A DNA stretch of 64,000 bases from Rattus norvegicus (Eukaryota > Chordata > Mammalia > Rodentia > Muridae). The notes below the pieces were generated by a model. It made no database searches. It was not told the DNA's origin and saw only the letters and a list, made by a program, of their open reading frames with translations. The position numbers and the translations under genes are program-made. This document shows, piece after piece, positions 35,753-46,884 of the stretch. Each line of letters opens with the position of its first letter. Positions within the stretch are counted from its first letter, which is position 1. The stretch is taken from contig NC_086020.1 in assembly GCF_036323735.1 (NCBI RefSeq), forward strand, positions 129,390,210-129,454,209, given 5' to 3'.

Positions 35753-36826
35753 ATGGCGAGAGGCAAGCGCAGGAACCCAAGCAACAGAAACCAAGACTAC
35801 ATGCCATCATCGGAGCCCAATTCTCCCACCAAAACAAACATGGAATATCCAAACACACCAGAAAAGCAAGATCTAGTTTCAAAATCATATTTGATCATGA
35901 TGCTGGAGGACTTCAAGAAAGACATGAACACACTTAGGGAAGCACAGGAAAACATTAATAAACAAGTAAAAGCCTACAGAGAGGAATCACAAAAATCCCT
36001 GAAAGAATTCCAGGAAAACACAATCAAACAGTTGAAGGAATTAAAAATGGAAATAGAAGCAATCAAGAAAGAACACATGGAAACAACCCTGGATATAGAA
36101 AACCAAAAGAAGAGACAAGGAGCTGTAGATACAAGCTTCACCAACAGAATACAAGAGATGGAAGAGAGAATCTCAGGAGCAGAAGATTCCATAGAAATCA
36201 TTGACTCAACTGTCAAAGATAATGTAAAGCGGAAAAAGCTACTGGTCCAAAACATACAGGAAATCCAGGACTCAATGAGAAGATCAAACCTAAGGATAAT
36301 AGGTATAGAAGAGAGTGAAGACTCCCAGCTCAAAGGACCAGTAAATATCTTCAACAAAATCATAGAAGAAAACTTCCCTAACCTAAAAAAAGAGATACCC
36401 ATAGACATACAAGAAGCCTACAGAACTCCAAATAGATTGGACCAGAAAAGAAACACCTCCCGTCACATAATTGTCAAAACACCAAACGCACAAAATAAAG
36501 AAAGAATATTAAAAGCAGTAAGGGAAAAAGGTCAAGTAACATATAAAGGGAGACCTATCAGAATCACACCAGACTTCTCGCCAGAAACTATGAAGGCCAG
36601 AAGATCCTGGACTGATGTCATACAGACACTAAGAGAACACAAATGCCAGCCCAGGTTACTGTATCCAGCAAAACTCTCAATTAACATTGATGGAGAAACC
36701 AAGATATTCCATGACAAAACCAAATTTACACAATATCTTTCTACAAATCCAGCACTACAAAGGATAATAAATGGTAAAGCCCAACATAAGGAGGCAAGCT
36801 ATACCCTAGAAGAAGCAAGAAACTAA
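35753..36826 (+). CDS. L1 ORF1 protein, RNA-binding chaperone (intact, 357 aa)
   Basis: ORF1p binds L1 RNA in cis as a trimer, acts as a nucleic-acid chaperone and forms the cytoplasmic L1 RNP with ORF2p. The sequence shows a short basic N-terminus (MARGKRRN), then a long heptad-rich coiled coil at about residues 45-170, including RIQEMEERI at 132-140. An RRM-like domain follows at about 176-270, starting near RRSNLRIIGI at 177-185. The C-terminal domain spans about 271-340 and contains ARRSWTDVIQTLREHKCQPR and LLYPAKLSI. The length matches rodent ORF1p. The start is the first ATG after the 5'UTR, directly preceded by TCTG, and no in-frame extension was taken. There is no frameshift or premature stop. 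It sits 59 nt upstream of ORF2 on the same transcript. Confidence 0.95.
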   Translation: MARGKRRNPSNRNQDYMPSSEPNSPTKTNMEYPNTPEKQDLVSKSYLIMMLEDFKKDMNTLREAQENINKQVKAYREESQKSLKEFQENTIKQLKELKMEIEAIKKEHMETTLDIENQKKRQGAVDTSFTNRIQEMEERISGAEDSIEIIDSTVKDNVKRKKLLVQNIQEIQDSMRRSNLRIIGIEESEDSQLKGPVNIFNKIIEENFPNLKKEIPIDIQEAYRTPNRLDQKRNTSRHIIVKTPNAQNKERILKAVREKGQVTYKGRPIRITPDFSPETMKARRSWTDVIQTLREHKCQPRLLYPAKLSINIDGETKIFHDKTKFTQYLSTNPALQRIINGKAQHKEASYTLEEARN

Positions 36827-36885
36827 TCGTCTTGGCAACAAAACAAAGAGAATGAAAGCACACAAACATAACCTCACATCCAAAT

Positions 36886-39800
36886 ATGAATATAACGGGA
36901 AGCAATAATCACTATTCCTTAATATCTCTCAATATCAATGGCCTCAACTCCCCAATAAAAAGACATAGATTAACAAACTGGATATGCAACGAGGACCCTG
37001 CATTCTGCTGCCTACAGGAAACACACCTCAGAGACAAAGACAGACATTACCTCAGAGTGAAAGGCTGGAAAACAACTTTCCAAGCAAATGGTCAGAAGAA
37101 GCAAGCTGGAGTAGCCATTCTAATATCAAATAAAATCAATTTCCAACTAAAAGTCATCAAAAAAGATAAGGAAGGACACTTCATATTCATCAAAGGAAAA
37201 ATCAACCAAGATGAACTCTCAATCCTAAATATCTATGCCCCAAATACAAGGGCACCTACATACGTAAAAGAAACCTTACTAAAGCTCAAAACACACATTG
37301 CACCTCACACAATAATAGTGGGAGATTTCAACACCCCACTCTCATCATTGGACAGATCATGGAAACAGAAATTAAACAGTGATGTAGACAGACTAAGAGA
37401 AGTCATGAGCCAAATGGACTTAACGGATATTTATAGAACATTCTATCCTAAAGCAAAAGGATATACCTTCTTCTCAGCTCCTCATGGTACTTTCTCCAAA
37501 ATTGACCATATAATTGGTCAAAAAACGGGCCTCAACAGGTACAGAAAGATAGAAATAATCCCATGCGTGCTATCGGACCACCACGGCCTAAAACTGGTCT
37601 TCAATATTAATAAGGGAAGAATGCCCACATATACGTGGAAATTGAACAATGCTCTACTCAATGATAACCTGGTCAAGGAAGAAATAAAGAAAGAAATTAA
37701 AAACTTTTTAGAATTTAATGAAAATGAAGATACAACATACTCAAACTTATGGGACACAATGAAAGCTGTGCTAAGAGGAAAACTCATAGCGCTGAGTGCC
37801 TGCAGAAAGAAACAGGAAAGAGCATATGTCAGCAGCTTGACAGCACACCTAAAAGCTCTAGAACAAAAAGAAGCAAATACACCCAGGAGGAGTAGAAGGC
37901 AGGAAATAATCAAACTCAGAGCTGAAATCAACCAAGTAGAAACAAAAAGGACCATAGAAAGAATCAACAGAACCAAAAGTTGGTTCTTTGAGAAAATCAA
38001 CAAGATAGATAAACCCTTAGCCAGACTAACGAGAGGACACAGAGAGTGTGTCCAAATTAACAAAATCAGAAATGAAAAGGGAGACATAACTACAGATTCG
38101 GAGGAAATTCAAAAAATCATCAGATCTTACTATAAAAACCTATATTCAACAAAATTTGAAAATCTTCAGGAAATGGACAATTTCCTAGACAGATACCAGG
38201 TATCGAAGTTAAATCAGGAACAGATAAACCAGTTAAACAACCCCATAACTCCTAAGGAAATAGAAGCAGTCATTAAAGGTCTCCCAACCAAAAAGAGCCC
38301 AGGTCCAGACGGGTTTAGTGCAGAATTCTATCAAACCTTCATAGAAGACCTCATACCAATATTATCCAAACTATTCCACAAAATTGAAACAGATGGAGCC
38401 CTACCGAATTCCTTCTACGAAGCCACAATTACTCTTATACCTAAACCACACAAAGACACAACAAAGAAAGAGAACTTCAGACCAATTTCCCTTATGAATA
38501 TCGACGCAAAAATACTCAATAAAATTCTGGCAAACCGAATTCAAGAGCACATCAAAACAATCATCCATCATGATCAAGTAGGCTTCATCCCAGGCATGCA
38601 GGGATGGTTTAATATACGGAAAACCATCAACGTGATCCATTATATAAACAAACTGAAAGAACAGAACCACATGATCATTTCATTAGATGCTGAGAAAGCA
38701 TTTGACAAAATTCAACACCCCTTCATGATAAAAGTCCTAGAAAGAATAGGAATTCAAGGCCCATACCTAAACATAGTAAAAGCCATATACAGCAAACCAG
38801 TTGCTAACATTAAACTAAATGGAGAGAAACTTGAAGCAATCCCACTAAAATCAGGGACTAGACAAGGCTGCCCACTCTCTCCCTACTTATTCAATATAGT
38901 TCTTGAAGTTCTAGCCAGAGCAATCAGACAACAAAAGGAGATCAAAGGGATACAGATCGGAAAAGAAGAGGTCAAAATATCACTATTTGCAGATGACATG
39001 ATAGTATATTTAAGTGATCCCAAAAGTTCCACCAGAGAACTACTAAAGCTGATAAACAACTTCAGCAAAGTGGCTGGGTATAAAATTAACTCAAATAAAT
39101 CAGTTGCCTTCCTCTATACAAAAGAGAAACAAGCCGAGAAAGAAATTAGGGAAACGACACCCTTCATAATAGACCCAAATAATATAAAGTACCTCGGTGT
39201 GACTTTAACCAAGCAAGTAAAAGATCTGTACAAAAAGAACTTCAAGACACTGAGGAAAGAAATTGAAGAAGACCTCAGAAGATGGAAAGATCTCCCATGC
39301 TCATGGATTGGCAGGATTAATATAGTAAAAATGGCCATTTTACCAAAAGCAATCTACAGATTCAATGCAATCCCCATCAAAATACCAATCCAATTTTTCA
39401 AAGAGTTAGACAGAACAATTTGCAAATTCATCTGGAATAACAAAAAACCCAGGATAGCTAAAGCTATCCTCAACAATAAAAGGACTTCAGGGGGAATCAC
39501 TATCCCTGAACTCAAGCAGTATTACAGAGCAATAGTGATAAAAACTGCATGGTATTGGTACAGAGACAGACAGATAGACCAATGGAATAGAATTGAAGAC
39601 CCAGAAATGAACCCACACACCTATGGTCACTTGATTTTTGACAAAGGAGCCAAAACCATCAAATGGAAAAAAGATAGCATTTTCAGCAAATGGTGCTGGT
39701 TCAACTGGAGGGCAACATGTAGAAGAATGCAGATCGATCCATGCTTATCACCCTGTACAAAGCTTAAGTCCAAGTGGATCAAGGACCTCCACATCAAACC

Positions 39801-40713
39801 AGACACACTCAAACTAATAGAAGAAAAACTAGGGAAGCATCTGGAACACATGGGCACTGGAAAAAATTTCCTGAACAAAACACCAATGGCTTATGCTCTA
39901 AGATCAAGAATCGACAAATGGGATCTCATAAAACTGCAAAGCTTCTGTAAGGCAAAGGACACTGTGGTTAGGACAAAACGGCAACCAACAGATTGGGAAA
40001 AGATCTTTACCAATCCTACAACAGATAGAGGCCTTATATCCAAAATATACAAAGAACTCAAGAAGTTAGACCGCAGGGAAACAAATAACCCTATTAAAAA
40101 ATGGGGTTCAGAGCTAAACAAAGAATTCACAGCTGAGGAATGCCGAATGGCTGAGAAACACCTAAAGAAATGTTCAACATCTTTAGTCATAAGGGAAATG
40201 CAAATCAAAACAACCCTGAGATTTCACCTCACACCAGTGCGATTGGCTAAGATCAAAAACTCAGGTGACAGCAGATGCTGGCGAGGATGTGGAGAAAGAG
40301 GAACACTCCTCCATTGTTGGTGGGATTGCAGACTGGTAAAACCATTCTGGAAATCAGTCTGGAGGTTCCTCAGAAAATTGGACATTGAACTGCCTGAGGA
40401 TCCAGCTATACCTCTCTTGGGCATATACCCAAAAGATGCCTCAACATATAAAAGAGACACGTGCTCCACTATGTTCATCGCAGCCTTATTTATAATAGCC
40501 AGAAGCTGGAAAGAACCCAGATGCCCTTCAACAGAGGAATGGATACAGAAAATGTGGTACATCTACACAATGGAATATTACTCAGCTATCAAAAACAACG
40601 AGTTTATGAAATTCGTAGGCAAATGGTTGGAACTGGAAAATATCATCCTGAGTGAGCTAACCCAATCACAGAAAGACATACATGGTATGCACTCATTGAT
40701 AAGTGGCTATTAG
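36886..40713 (+). CDS. L1 ORF2 protein, endonuclease and reverse transcriptase (intact, 1275 aa)
   Basis: ORF2p nicks the target DNA and reverse-transcribes L1 RNA from the nick (target-primed reverse transcription). The N-terminal APE-type endonuclease (about 1-240) keeps N16, E45, Y118, D147, N149, D207 and the S230-D231-H232 motif, matching the human catalytic set with a +2 offset. The reverse transcriptase (about 450-770) carries D601 in the SLDAEKAFDK motif and the catalytic FADD at 701-704 (D703, D704). The C-terminal Cys-rich segment has C1131, C1135, H1143, C1144 and C1148. The length is normal for rodent ORF2p. No stop or frameshift is present. The start ATG lies 59 nt after the ORF1 stop, so translation presumably depends on reinitiation or internal entry, as known for other L1s. 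Confidence 0.95.
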   Translation: MNITGSNNHYSLISLNINGLNSPIKRHRLTNWICNEDPAFCCLQETHLRDKDRHYLRVKGWKTTFQANGQKKQAGVAILISNKINFQLKVIKKDKEGHFIFIKGKINQDELSILNIYAPNTRAPTYVKETLLKLKTHIAPHTIIVGDFNTPLSSLDRSWKQKLNSDVDRLREVMSQMDLTDIYRTFYPKAKGYTFFSAPHGTFSKIDHIIGQKTGLNRYRKIEIIPCVLSDHHGLKLVFNINKGRMPTYTWKLNNALLNDNLVKEEIKKEIKNFLEFNENEDTTYSNLWDTMKAVLRGKLIALSACRKKQERAYVSSLTAHLKALEQKEANTPRRSRRQEIIKLRAEINQVETKRTIERINRTKSWFFEKINKIDKPLARLTRGHRECVQINKIRNEKGDITTDSEEIQKIIRSYYKNLYSTKFENLQEMDNFLDRYQVSKLNQEQINQLNNPITPKEIEAVIKGLPTKKSPGPDGFSAEFYQTFIEDLIPILSKLFHKIETDGALPNSFYEATITLIPKPHKDTTKKENFRPISLMNIDAKILNKILANRIQEHIKTIIHHDQVGFIPGMQGWFNIRKTINVIHYINKLKEQNHMIISLDAEKAFDKIQHPFMIKVLERIGIQGPYLNIVKAIYSKPVANIKLNGEKLEAIPLKSGTRQGCPLSPYLFNIVLEVLARAIRQQKEIKGIQIGKEEVKISLFADDMIVYLSDPKSSTRELLKLINNFSKVAGYKINSNKSVAFLYTKEKQAEKEIRETTPFIIDPNNIKYLGVTLTKQVKDLYKKNFKTLRKEIEEDLRRWKDLPCSWIGRINIVKMAILPKAIYRFNAIPIKIPIQFFKELDRTICKFIWNNKKPRIAKAILNNKRTSGGITIPELKQYYRAIVIKTAWYWYRDRQIDQWNRIEDPEMNPHTYGHLIFDKGAKTIKWKKDSIFSKWCWFNWRATCRRMQIDPCLSPCTKLKSKWIKDLHIKPDTLKLIEEKLGKHLEHMGTGKNFLNKTPMAYALRSRIDKWDLIKLQSFCKAKDTVVRTKRQPTDWEKIFTNPTTDRGLISKIYKELKKLDRRETNNPIKKWGSELNKEFTAEECRMAEKHLKKCSTSLVIREMQIKTTLRFHLTPVRLAKIKNSGDSRCWRGCGERGTLLHCWWDCRLVKPFWKSVWRFLRKLDIELPEDPAIPLLGIYPKDASTYKRDTCSTMFIAALFIIARSWKEPRCPSTEEWIQKMWYIYTMEYYSAIKNNEFMKFVGKWLELENIILSELTQSQKDIHGMHSLISGY

Positions 40714-41285
40714 CCCAAATGCTTGAATTACCCTAGATCCCTAGAACAAACGAAACTCAAGACAGATGATCAAAATGTGAATGCTTCACTCCTTCTTTAA
40801 ATGAGGAAAAAGAATACCCTTGGCAGGGAAGGGAGAGGCAAAGATTAAAACAGAGACTGAACGAACACCCATTCAGAGCCTGCCCCACATGTGGCCCATA
40901 CATATACAGCCACCCAATTAGACAAGATGGATGAAGCAAAGAAGTGCAGACCGACAGGAGCCGGATGTAGATCGCTCCTGAGAGACACAGCCAGAATACA
41001 GCAAATATAGAGGCGAATGCCAGCAGCAAACCACTGAACCGAGAATAGGTCCCCTATTGAAGGAATCAGAGAAAGAACTGGAAGAGCTTGAAGGGACTCG
41101 AGACCCCAAAAGTACAACAATGCCAAGCAACCAGAGCTTCCAGGGACTAAGCCACTACCTAAAGACTATACATGGACTGACCCTGGACTCTGACCCCATA
41201 GGTAGCAATGAATATCCTAGTAAGAGCACCAGTGGAAGGGGAAGCTCTGGGTCCTGCTAAGACTGAACCCCCAGTGAACTAGTCT

Positions 41286-41357
41286 ATGGGGGGAGGGCGG
41301 CAATGGGGGGAGGGTTGGGAGGGGAACACCCATAAGGAAGGGGAGGGGGGAGGGGGA
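41286..41357 (+). repeat. G-rich polypurine tract of the L1 3'UTR
   Basis: Contains GGGGGGAGGGTTGGGAGGGG at 41305-41324, four G runs with one- or two-base loops, followed by another G-rich block to 41357. This satisfies a simple intramolecular G-quadruplex pattern. Equivalent tracts occur in the truncated copies at about 22951-23020 and 34510-34580. A conserved polypurine tract is a known trait of rodent L1 3'UTRs. Its role is unsettled. Confidence 0.85.
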
Positions 41358-41419
41358 TGTTTGCCCGGAAACCGGGAAAGGGAATAACACTCGAAATGTA
41401 TATAAGAAATACTCAAGTT

Positions 41420-41425
41420 AATAAA
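41420..41425 (+). terminator. L1 polyadenylation signal
   Basis: AATAAA directly before the terminal A run of the full-length L1. It overlaps the start of the A tail, as is usual for rodent L1. Confidence 0.7.
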
Positions 41426-41432
41426 AAAAAAA

Positions 41433-41447
41433 AAAAATCTCCTAACC
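41433..41447 (+). repeat. Right target-site duplication of the full-length L1
   Basis: Exact copy of 35023-35037. Its leading As merge with the element's A tail, so the boundary is uncertain by a few bases. Confidence 0.95.
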
Positions 41448-43620
41448 AAAATAAGTCTGTGTTATGTATTTTAATGCAGAATCCTGCCAGAATTTCAAAG
41501 AAGAGTTAATGTCAATACTTCTCAAATTTTTCACAAAGTAGAAACAGAAGGAACATATCATTTATTTTAAGAGGGCATAGTTACCCTCAAAATTATGCTA
41601 CATCAAGACTCTGAAAGAAAGGGAATTATGAGACATTTTTCATAACGATCATAGATGCAAATTATGCAATAAAATAATTGTAAACCAAATACAAGACCAC
41701 ACCAAAAAAATGTTCACTCGAAAGAATCATGGGGTATTTATCATGCTTAAACTGATAAATGTAATCCATAATATAAGCTAATAATAAAAGCAACCTGCTC
41801 ATCTTATTAGATTCAGAAAATGCCTTTGACAAAATACCAGTACCTCTTTAGGATAAAAGTCATGGAGTTTTTAAGGGGCATACTGCAACATAACAGAGTT
41901 TCCAGCAAACCCATAGCAAAGTAAACATAAGCAAAGAAAACAAAGCAATTACACTAAATGTAGCAAGAGCATAGGATTGGTTGTTCTTTCAATTACAACT
42001 CAATATGGAATTTTAAGGTATTTCTAGAGAAATAAGACAGCTGAAAGACAGCAAAGCTAGAAAAATTGTCAAGAAAGAAGTGAAAGTATCTTTATAATAT
42101 ACATAGGCATAGGCAACTAGGAAACTTTCCCTGGTAATCTCCTATAGCTAGCATAGTTTCAACAAGGAAGGTAATTACAAAACTGAGTCACAAAAATCAG
42201 AATATAATTGATAAATGGTTTGAGAAAGAAACCAGAAAAATATCACCTTTCACAATAGCAGCAAATAATTTACAATATCATATGCTACCTGTAAACAAGT
42301 AAGTGAAGAGCATATATGATTAAACAAAACAAACAAAAAAACAAAATAATGTGTAATCTTTGAAGAAAGAAATCTATCAAAGTTGGAAATCCATCTCATG
42401 GTCAGGAATTGGTGTAAGTAACAGTAAGAATGGCAATGCTATAAAAAGCTATCTTAACATTCAGTACAATCCTCATCAAATGTCAACATAAGTCTTCATA
42501 TTCTGGAAATGATTATTTTCAGGTCTACATAAAAGCATAAAAACCAGGAGAGCTAAATTTATCTTGAACAATAAAAGTATTGATATGGGTATTAACATCT
42601 CTGATTTCAAGTTTTACTACAGGGGTATTGTAATAAAATTAACCTTTTGTTGGCACGAAAGCACACATCTTCGTAGCGGAATGGAAGACACAGACATAAA
42701 TTCATATACTATATAAACACCTGAGTTCTGAAAAGATGACAGAAAAACAAAACGTAGAAAAGGCAATGAATGGTGCTGGTCAAACAGGTTGGGTGCATGT
42801 AGAACAACATAAATAGATATAGATTTCACTCTGCACAAAATTCAATTTCAAACTTAGCAAAGACTTCTAAATAAAACCAAATAAATGCAACCTGATAGAA
42901 GAGAAAGTGAGATATAGCCTTGATATCATTGGCACAGGAGAAGACTTTCTGAACAGCACAGACACAAAGTCAACATAACAAATGGAAACTCATGTGACTG
43001 AGACACTTCTGCATGATAAAAGATACTGTTATTTTGACAAAATGTCAGTCTACAGAATGGAAAAGAGTTTTATTCCCTACACAACTAATAGCAAGCTAAT
43101 ATCCAAAATGTATTAGAAATTTTAAAAAAATAGCAATTAAGGAAATAATTAACCCAATTAAAATGAGGTATGGTTCTAAACAAAGAAGTATCAATAGAAG
43201 AAACACTTAAGAACATGTTCAACATTCTGAGTTTTTTAGTGAAATGCAAATAAAAACCTTTTTTTAATTTTGTCTTATACCAGTCAGAATGACCAATAAC
43301 AATAAAACAAGAGATGGCTCGTGATGGCCAGGAGATAAAGAAACATTCCTTCATTTCAGATGAAAACACAAACTTATACAACCACTAAAGAAGTATGCGT
43401 GCAAGCTCCTCAGGAAGATAGAAATGAATCTTCATCAAGATCCAGCAAATTCTGGGAATATACTCATTGGATCCTTTATTCTACCAATAAAAATATTTAC
43501 TCAACCAGTTTCACTGCTGCTCTATTTACAATAGCCAGATAGTGGAAATAATCTAGATATTTATCAATAAAGAACAAAGAAAGAAAATTAAACTCAGCAA
43601 TTTCAAAATATTACTACAAT
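41448..43620 (+). mobile_element. Ancient L1, third segment (reverse transcriptase to C-terminus)
   Basis: The degenerate ORF2 resumes exactly where the upstream segment broke off. It begins with an equivalent of 'TKKSPGPDGFSAEF' and runs through the RT domain (around 41800) to the 'FTAALFTIAR' region near 43510-43545. Many frameshifts and stops. The 3'UTR is not recognised. Similarity fades near 43620. Confidence 0.8.
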
Positions 43621-45329
43621 TATTATCTATTTCACAAAAGCATCCCTCTTTGGAAGTATATTTTGGTTTAAGTTGTTGACTCTATCTTCTCCGAGAAATA
43701 TTTTTGATTGAGTAGGATACTTTCCTTTGTAAATGTCTAAACAATTAATAACAATGGAAGGTTTGAGAACTAAAGAAGGCATGAATTAATGGAGGACTTC
43801 TCAAATATTGATGAGGTAGAGTTGGCTTCAAAATAATTAAGTGCCATAAAATAACAAAGTAATGTACCATGACCATCTTAGTTGCCATGAATCACATACA
43901 TTTCCTAAGTGTTGCTGTACGTTTAATTTCATGAACTTAATACTATGAAATACACTGCTAATTTTTTAAAAATATCCAGTGTTTAATATTTTAGCACATA
44001 TAAAAATTATAGGTATCACTAATAGCTATGCATGGTATGCTGAATTATGTATGAATATTTAAAATATGCAAATTGGTGAGTAATATGAATAGTAAATTTG
44101 AATAGAAAAGATATGTGCATAAATGAATGGCATTTTAGAATTTAGAGGAATTGATGACTGTGTGATGTATGTGTCCCCAACGTTAATGAAATATTAATTA
44201 GGAAGATTTTGTATTAAATTATCAGAGAGATAAGAGAAAAACTAATGTACTTTTGTATTTTTCATTTTTAGCAAATGCATTTGATAGATTTTATTTGACG
44301 TATTGATTTGTTTTTCATGTTGGACAGAAAAGATTTAAATACTTATTGACATTATGTTTAGTCTTAAAGAGATTTTTGCACACGTTAACCTATATTTAAT
44401 CTCTATTGATTAAAATATTATTGGTGAGTATTTCATTTGTTGGTTCATCGATAATAAAATTAAACATACTATAAAAATAAAAGTGATTGCTCCTGAAGAA
44501 TGACAATTTTAGTAGACCTCTATTCTTGATCTGGCTTTTGTATGTATGGAACCATATGCCACACAAAGCTGAGCATACACATATGCACACATGTACACAA
44601 GACTGAAAAAGAGAGAAAGTGGGGAGGGAGAGAAGTATAGAGAGTGGGGAGAAAAAAAGAGAGATAGAGAGAGGCAGAGACAGACAGACAGGCCAGAGAG
44701 AAACAGAGAGAGAAAAAGGACTCCTCAGAAATTTTTGTCATTAAAAGTGGAGGAGGATATTTTTAATTTCTTAAAATTTAATAGTAACAGTACATTAAAG
44801 TTGTGTTTGTTACATGGCAATAACTGCAAATGTCATGCTTAGCTATTGTTAAAATAATGCAAGGAATATCTCACAATAGAAATTTTGTATGGAGATAAAA
44901 TCAATTTTGATGTTCACAGAACCATAACTTATACTATAAGTTTATATGTGGATTAAGAAAAATAATATTTGATTTTACATTGAATACACATTTTAAAACT
45001 AATTAGTTAATTCATGTATATTCTTAAAGAACACAAAATTGATACTAGATAAGAACTATGGCCCATTTATGATTCACTGATATAAACGTGGGAAAGGCCA
45101 AAGACAGCCTTACAAAGAATCTCAAATGTGGGCATCATTTCCTTAAAAACTTGTTATAGTGAATGTGGGTGGATATCGTTATTAAAACACAATTCAAGAC
45201 TAGCTTTAAAACAAATGAGTCTAATATTTGGGCAATTTTGGAGTATATAGGAAGTTTTGTCTTTCTGTGATTTTCAGTTCCTGCCTCTAGATTCCTGATT
45301 CAAACACTTGGCAATCCACAATGATGGAT
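43621..45329. other. AT-rich sequence, nothing recognised
   Basis: Apart from the GA-rich tract at 44610-44715, no feature. Confidence 0.6.
44610..44715. repeat. GA-rich low-complexity tract
   Basis: AGAGAGAAAGTGGGGAGGG... AGAGAGAGGCAGAGACAGACAGACAGG: imperfect purine repeat. The overlapping small frames are artefacts. Confidence 0.85.
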
Positions 45330-45770
45330 CATTTCCTATAAACTGAAATAATGGCTGTCGGCTTCCAAGTTGGTTGCTTTATTTTGTGTTTTCCCACAGC
45401 AACCAAAACAAAACTAAAACAGGAATTGGAACTGGAGATTAGATGTTGCTGTAACAGACAGGACCATGAAGCTTGTATGACTTGAACTGTTTTAGCAAAG
45501 GAAGACAAATAATTGTGGAGTTCTGGGCTGAAAAAAAAAAATAACAGAGTGCTTAGAGTATATGAGGTGTTGTGTGAACTTGGAAGAGCAAGCAAGACCA
45601 GTGCAGGCTTTAGAGGTCTGGCCTGTGACCTAGAAAACCAAACTTTGTCATATACTATATATATTGAATCTCTGCAGTTGAAATCTTTGCTTTCCTGTGG
45701 AGAAATTAGTTTGCTTGGTTGAAACATTGGTTTTGACTAATAAGGGATCATCCTCATTAAGGGATGTATT
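45330..45770 (+). other. Unclassified repeat-like segment
   Basis: TTGCTTTATTTTGTGTTTTCCCACAGCAACCAAAACAAAACTAAAACAGGAATTGG resembles the right end of the 15361-type repeat and what can follow it in longer rodent copies. The rest is not recognised. The 132-codon minus frame (45329-45727) shows no domain and is probably chance. Confidence 0.35.
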
Positions 45771-46489
45771 CCCTGAGGGTTGGCACGTAGAAGCTATAGT
45801 CTAAGCAGATAGCATCGATGTCTGGAAGCCAAATTGGGTAAAGTTTACAATCTCCACATGCTATTATTTTTTATAGCATTAAGGGCTCTTAGAATGACAT
45901 AGCAGGAATGCTGGAATATAAGCAAGGAGACCATTAGTGAATGTGCAGTGGAGACCCCAACATATTGGTGACACCAGAGCTGTGCTATCCTCATCGGGTA
46001 CCAACATCATCAGGTACAGAGTACAGTAAGTCTGAGCCTAAGAAGCAGGATAATCTGTGCTATAGATCCTTACCTCAAAAGCCCTTTTGATTGCAGAATA
46101 TCATGATTCATGTACCAGTTATTTTTTGTTATTAAGTAGCAACTTAACTACTTATAATATTGAATTTTGAGTTTGCCTTGATAGGATTAAAATTGCCTTA
46201 GTTCTTCTCTCTTGATATAAGACATTATATTTCTTCAGGCATTTTTAGAGTTAATGGATGTTTCACATTCTAAAAGACATGGACTTTTTAAGTGTTGAAT
46301 TTTTAAAAAATTTTATATTATTGAAAATAGATTATTCTTTCATACAATATATTGTGGTTGTTGATTCCCTCTTACTGCTATTTGCATATTCTCACTGCTT
46401 CCCCTGTCATCCAAATTCACAAACTTTATTTCCCACTTTCATTAGAAACAAACAGGCTAGTAAAAATTAATTATAAAATTATTTCTTTA

Positions 46490-46884
46490 TATAAAGCTTA
46501 AGTTGAAGTAGATTAAGGATCTCTTCTTAAGAGCAGATACACTGAATCTAAGAGAAGAGAAAATGATAGCCACAAACACATTGGCACAGCAGAAAATTTC
46601 TTGAACAGTTGTTCAGACTATAAGATAAAAAAAAAATTGATGAATAGAACCTAATGAAAATGAAAAACTTCTGTAAGGCAAGGGACAGTGTCAGCAGGAC
46701 AAAAGTGACAACCTACAATTTGGGAAAATATCTTCCCTGATACTTAATCAGAAAGAGAGCAAATATCCAAAAGTTAGACTTCAAAAGAGAAATAACCCAA
46801 TTAAAATGGGGCAGAGAGTTGAACAAAGGGTCCTCACCGGAGTAATCATGAGTGGCTGAAGCACTAAAAACATTCAACATTGTT
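46490..46884 (+). mobile_element. Old sense L1 ORF2 C-terminal fragment
   Basis: DNA-level match to the ORF2 stretch around 39760-40170, including AACTTCTGTAAGGCAAGGGACAGTGT and TTAAAATGGGG...GAGTTGAACAAAG. Broken frames. It ends abruptly against an antisense L1 3'UTR at about 46885. Confidence 0.75.

Larger units (their letters stand above)
35038..41432 (+). mobile_element. Full-length young L1 (LINE-1) retrotransposon, rat type, apparently intact
   Basis: A non-LTR retrotransposon of about 6.4 kb, with 5'UTR, ORF1, a 59-nt spacer, ORF2, 3'UTR and a short A tail. It is bounded by a perfect 15-bp duplication, AAAAATCTCCTAACC, at 35023-35037 and 41433-41447. The first As of the right copy cannot be told from the tail. 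The empty site reads TT/AAAA, the L1 endonuclease consensus. Both ORFs are open over their full length, so this is a candidate retrotransposition-competent copy. It lies inside the ORF2 of a much older L1, whose reading resumes at 41448. The intact ORFs and unmutated duplication indicate recent insertion. Activity itself cannot be judged from sequence. Confidence 0.95.

Noticed and set aside
37518..38087. 189-codon minus-strand ORF inside L1 ORF2 (and similar ones at 35974-36408 and 39891-40562)
   Set aside because: Antisense shadows of ORF1/ORF2. The A-rich sense strand leaves few antisense stops.
45329..45727. 132-codon minus-strand ORF
   Set aside because: No recognisable domain, and it overlaps a segment resembling an interspersed repeat and a long A run.
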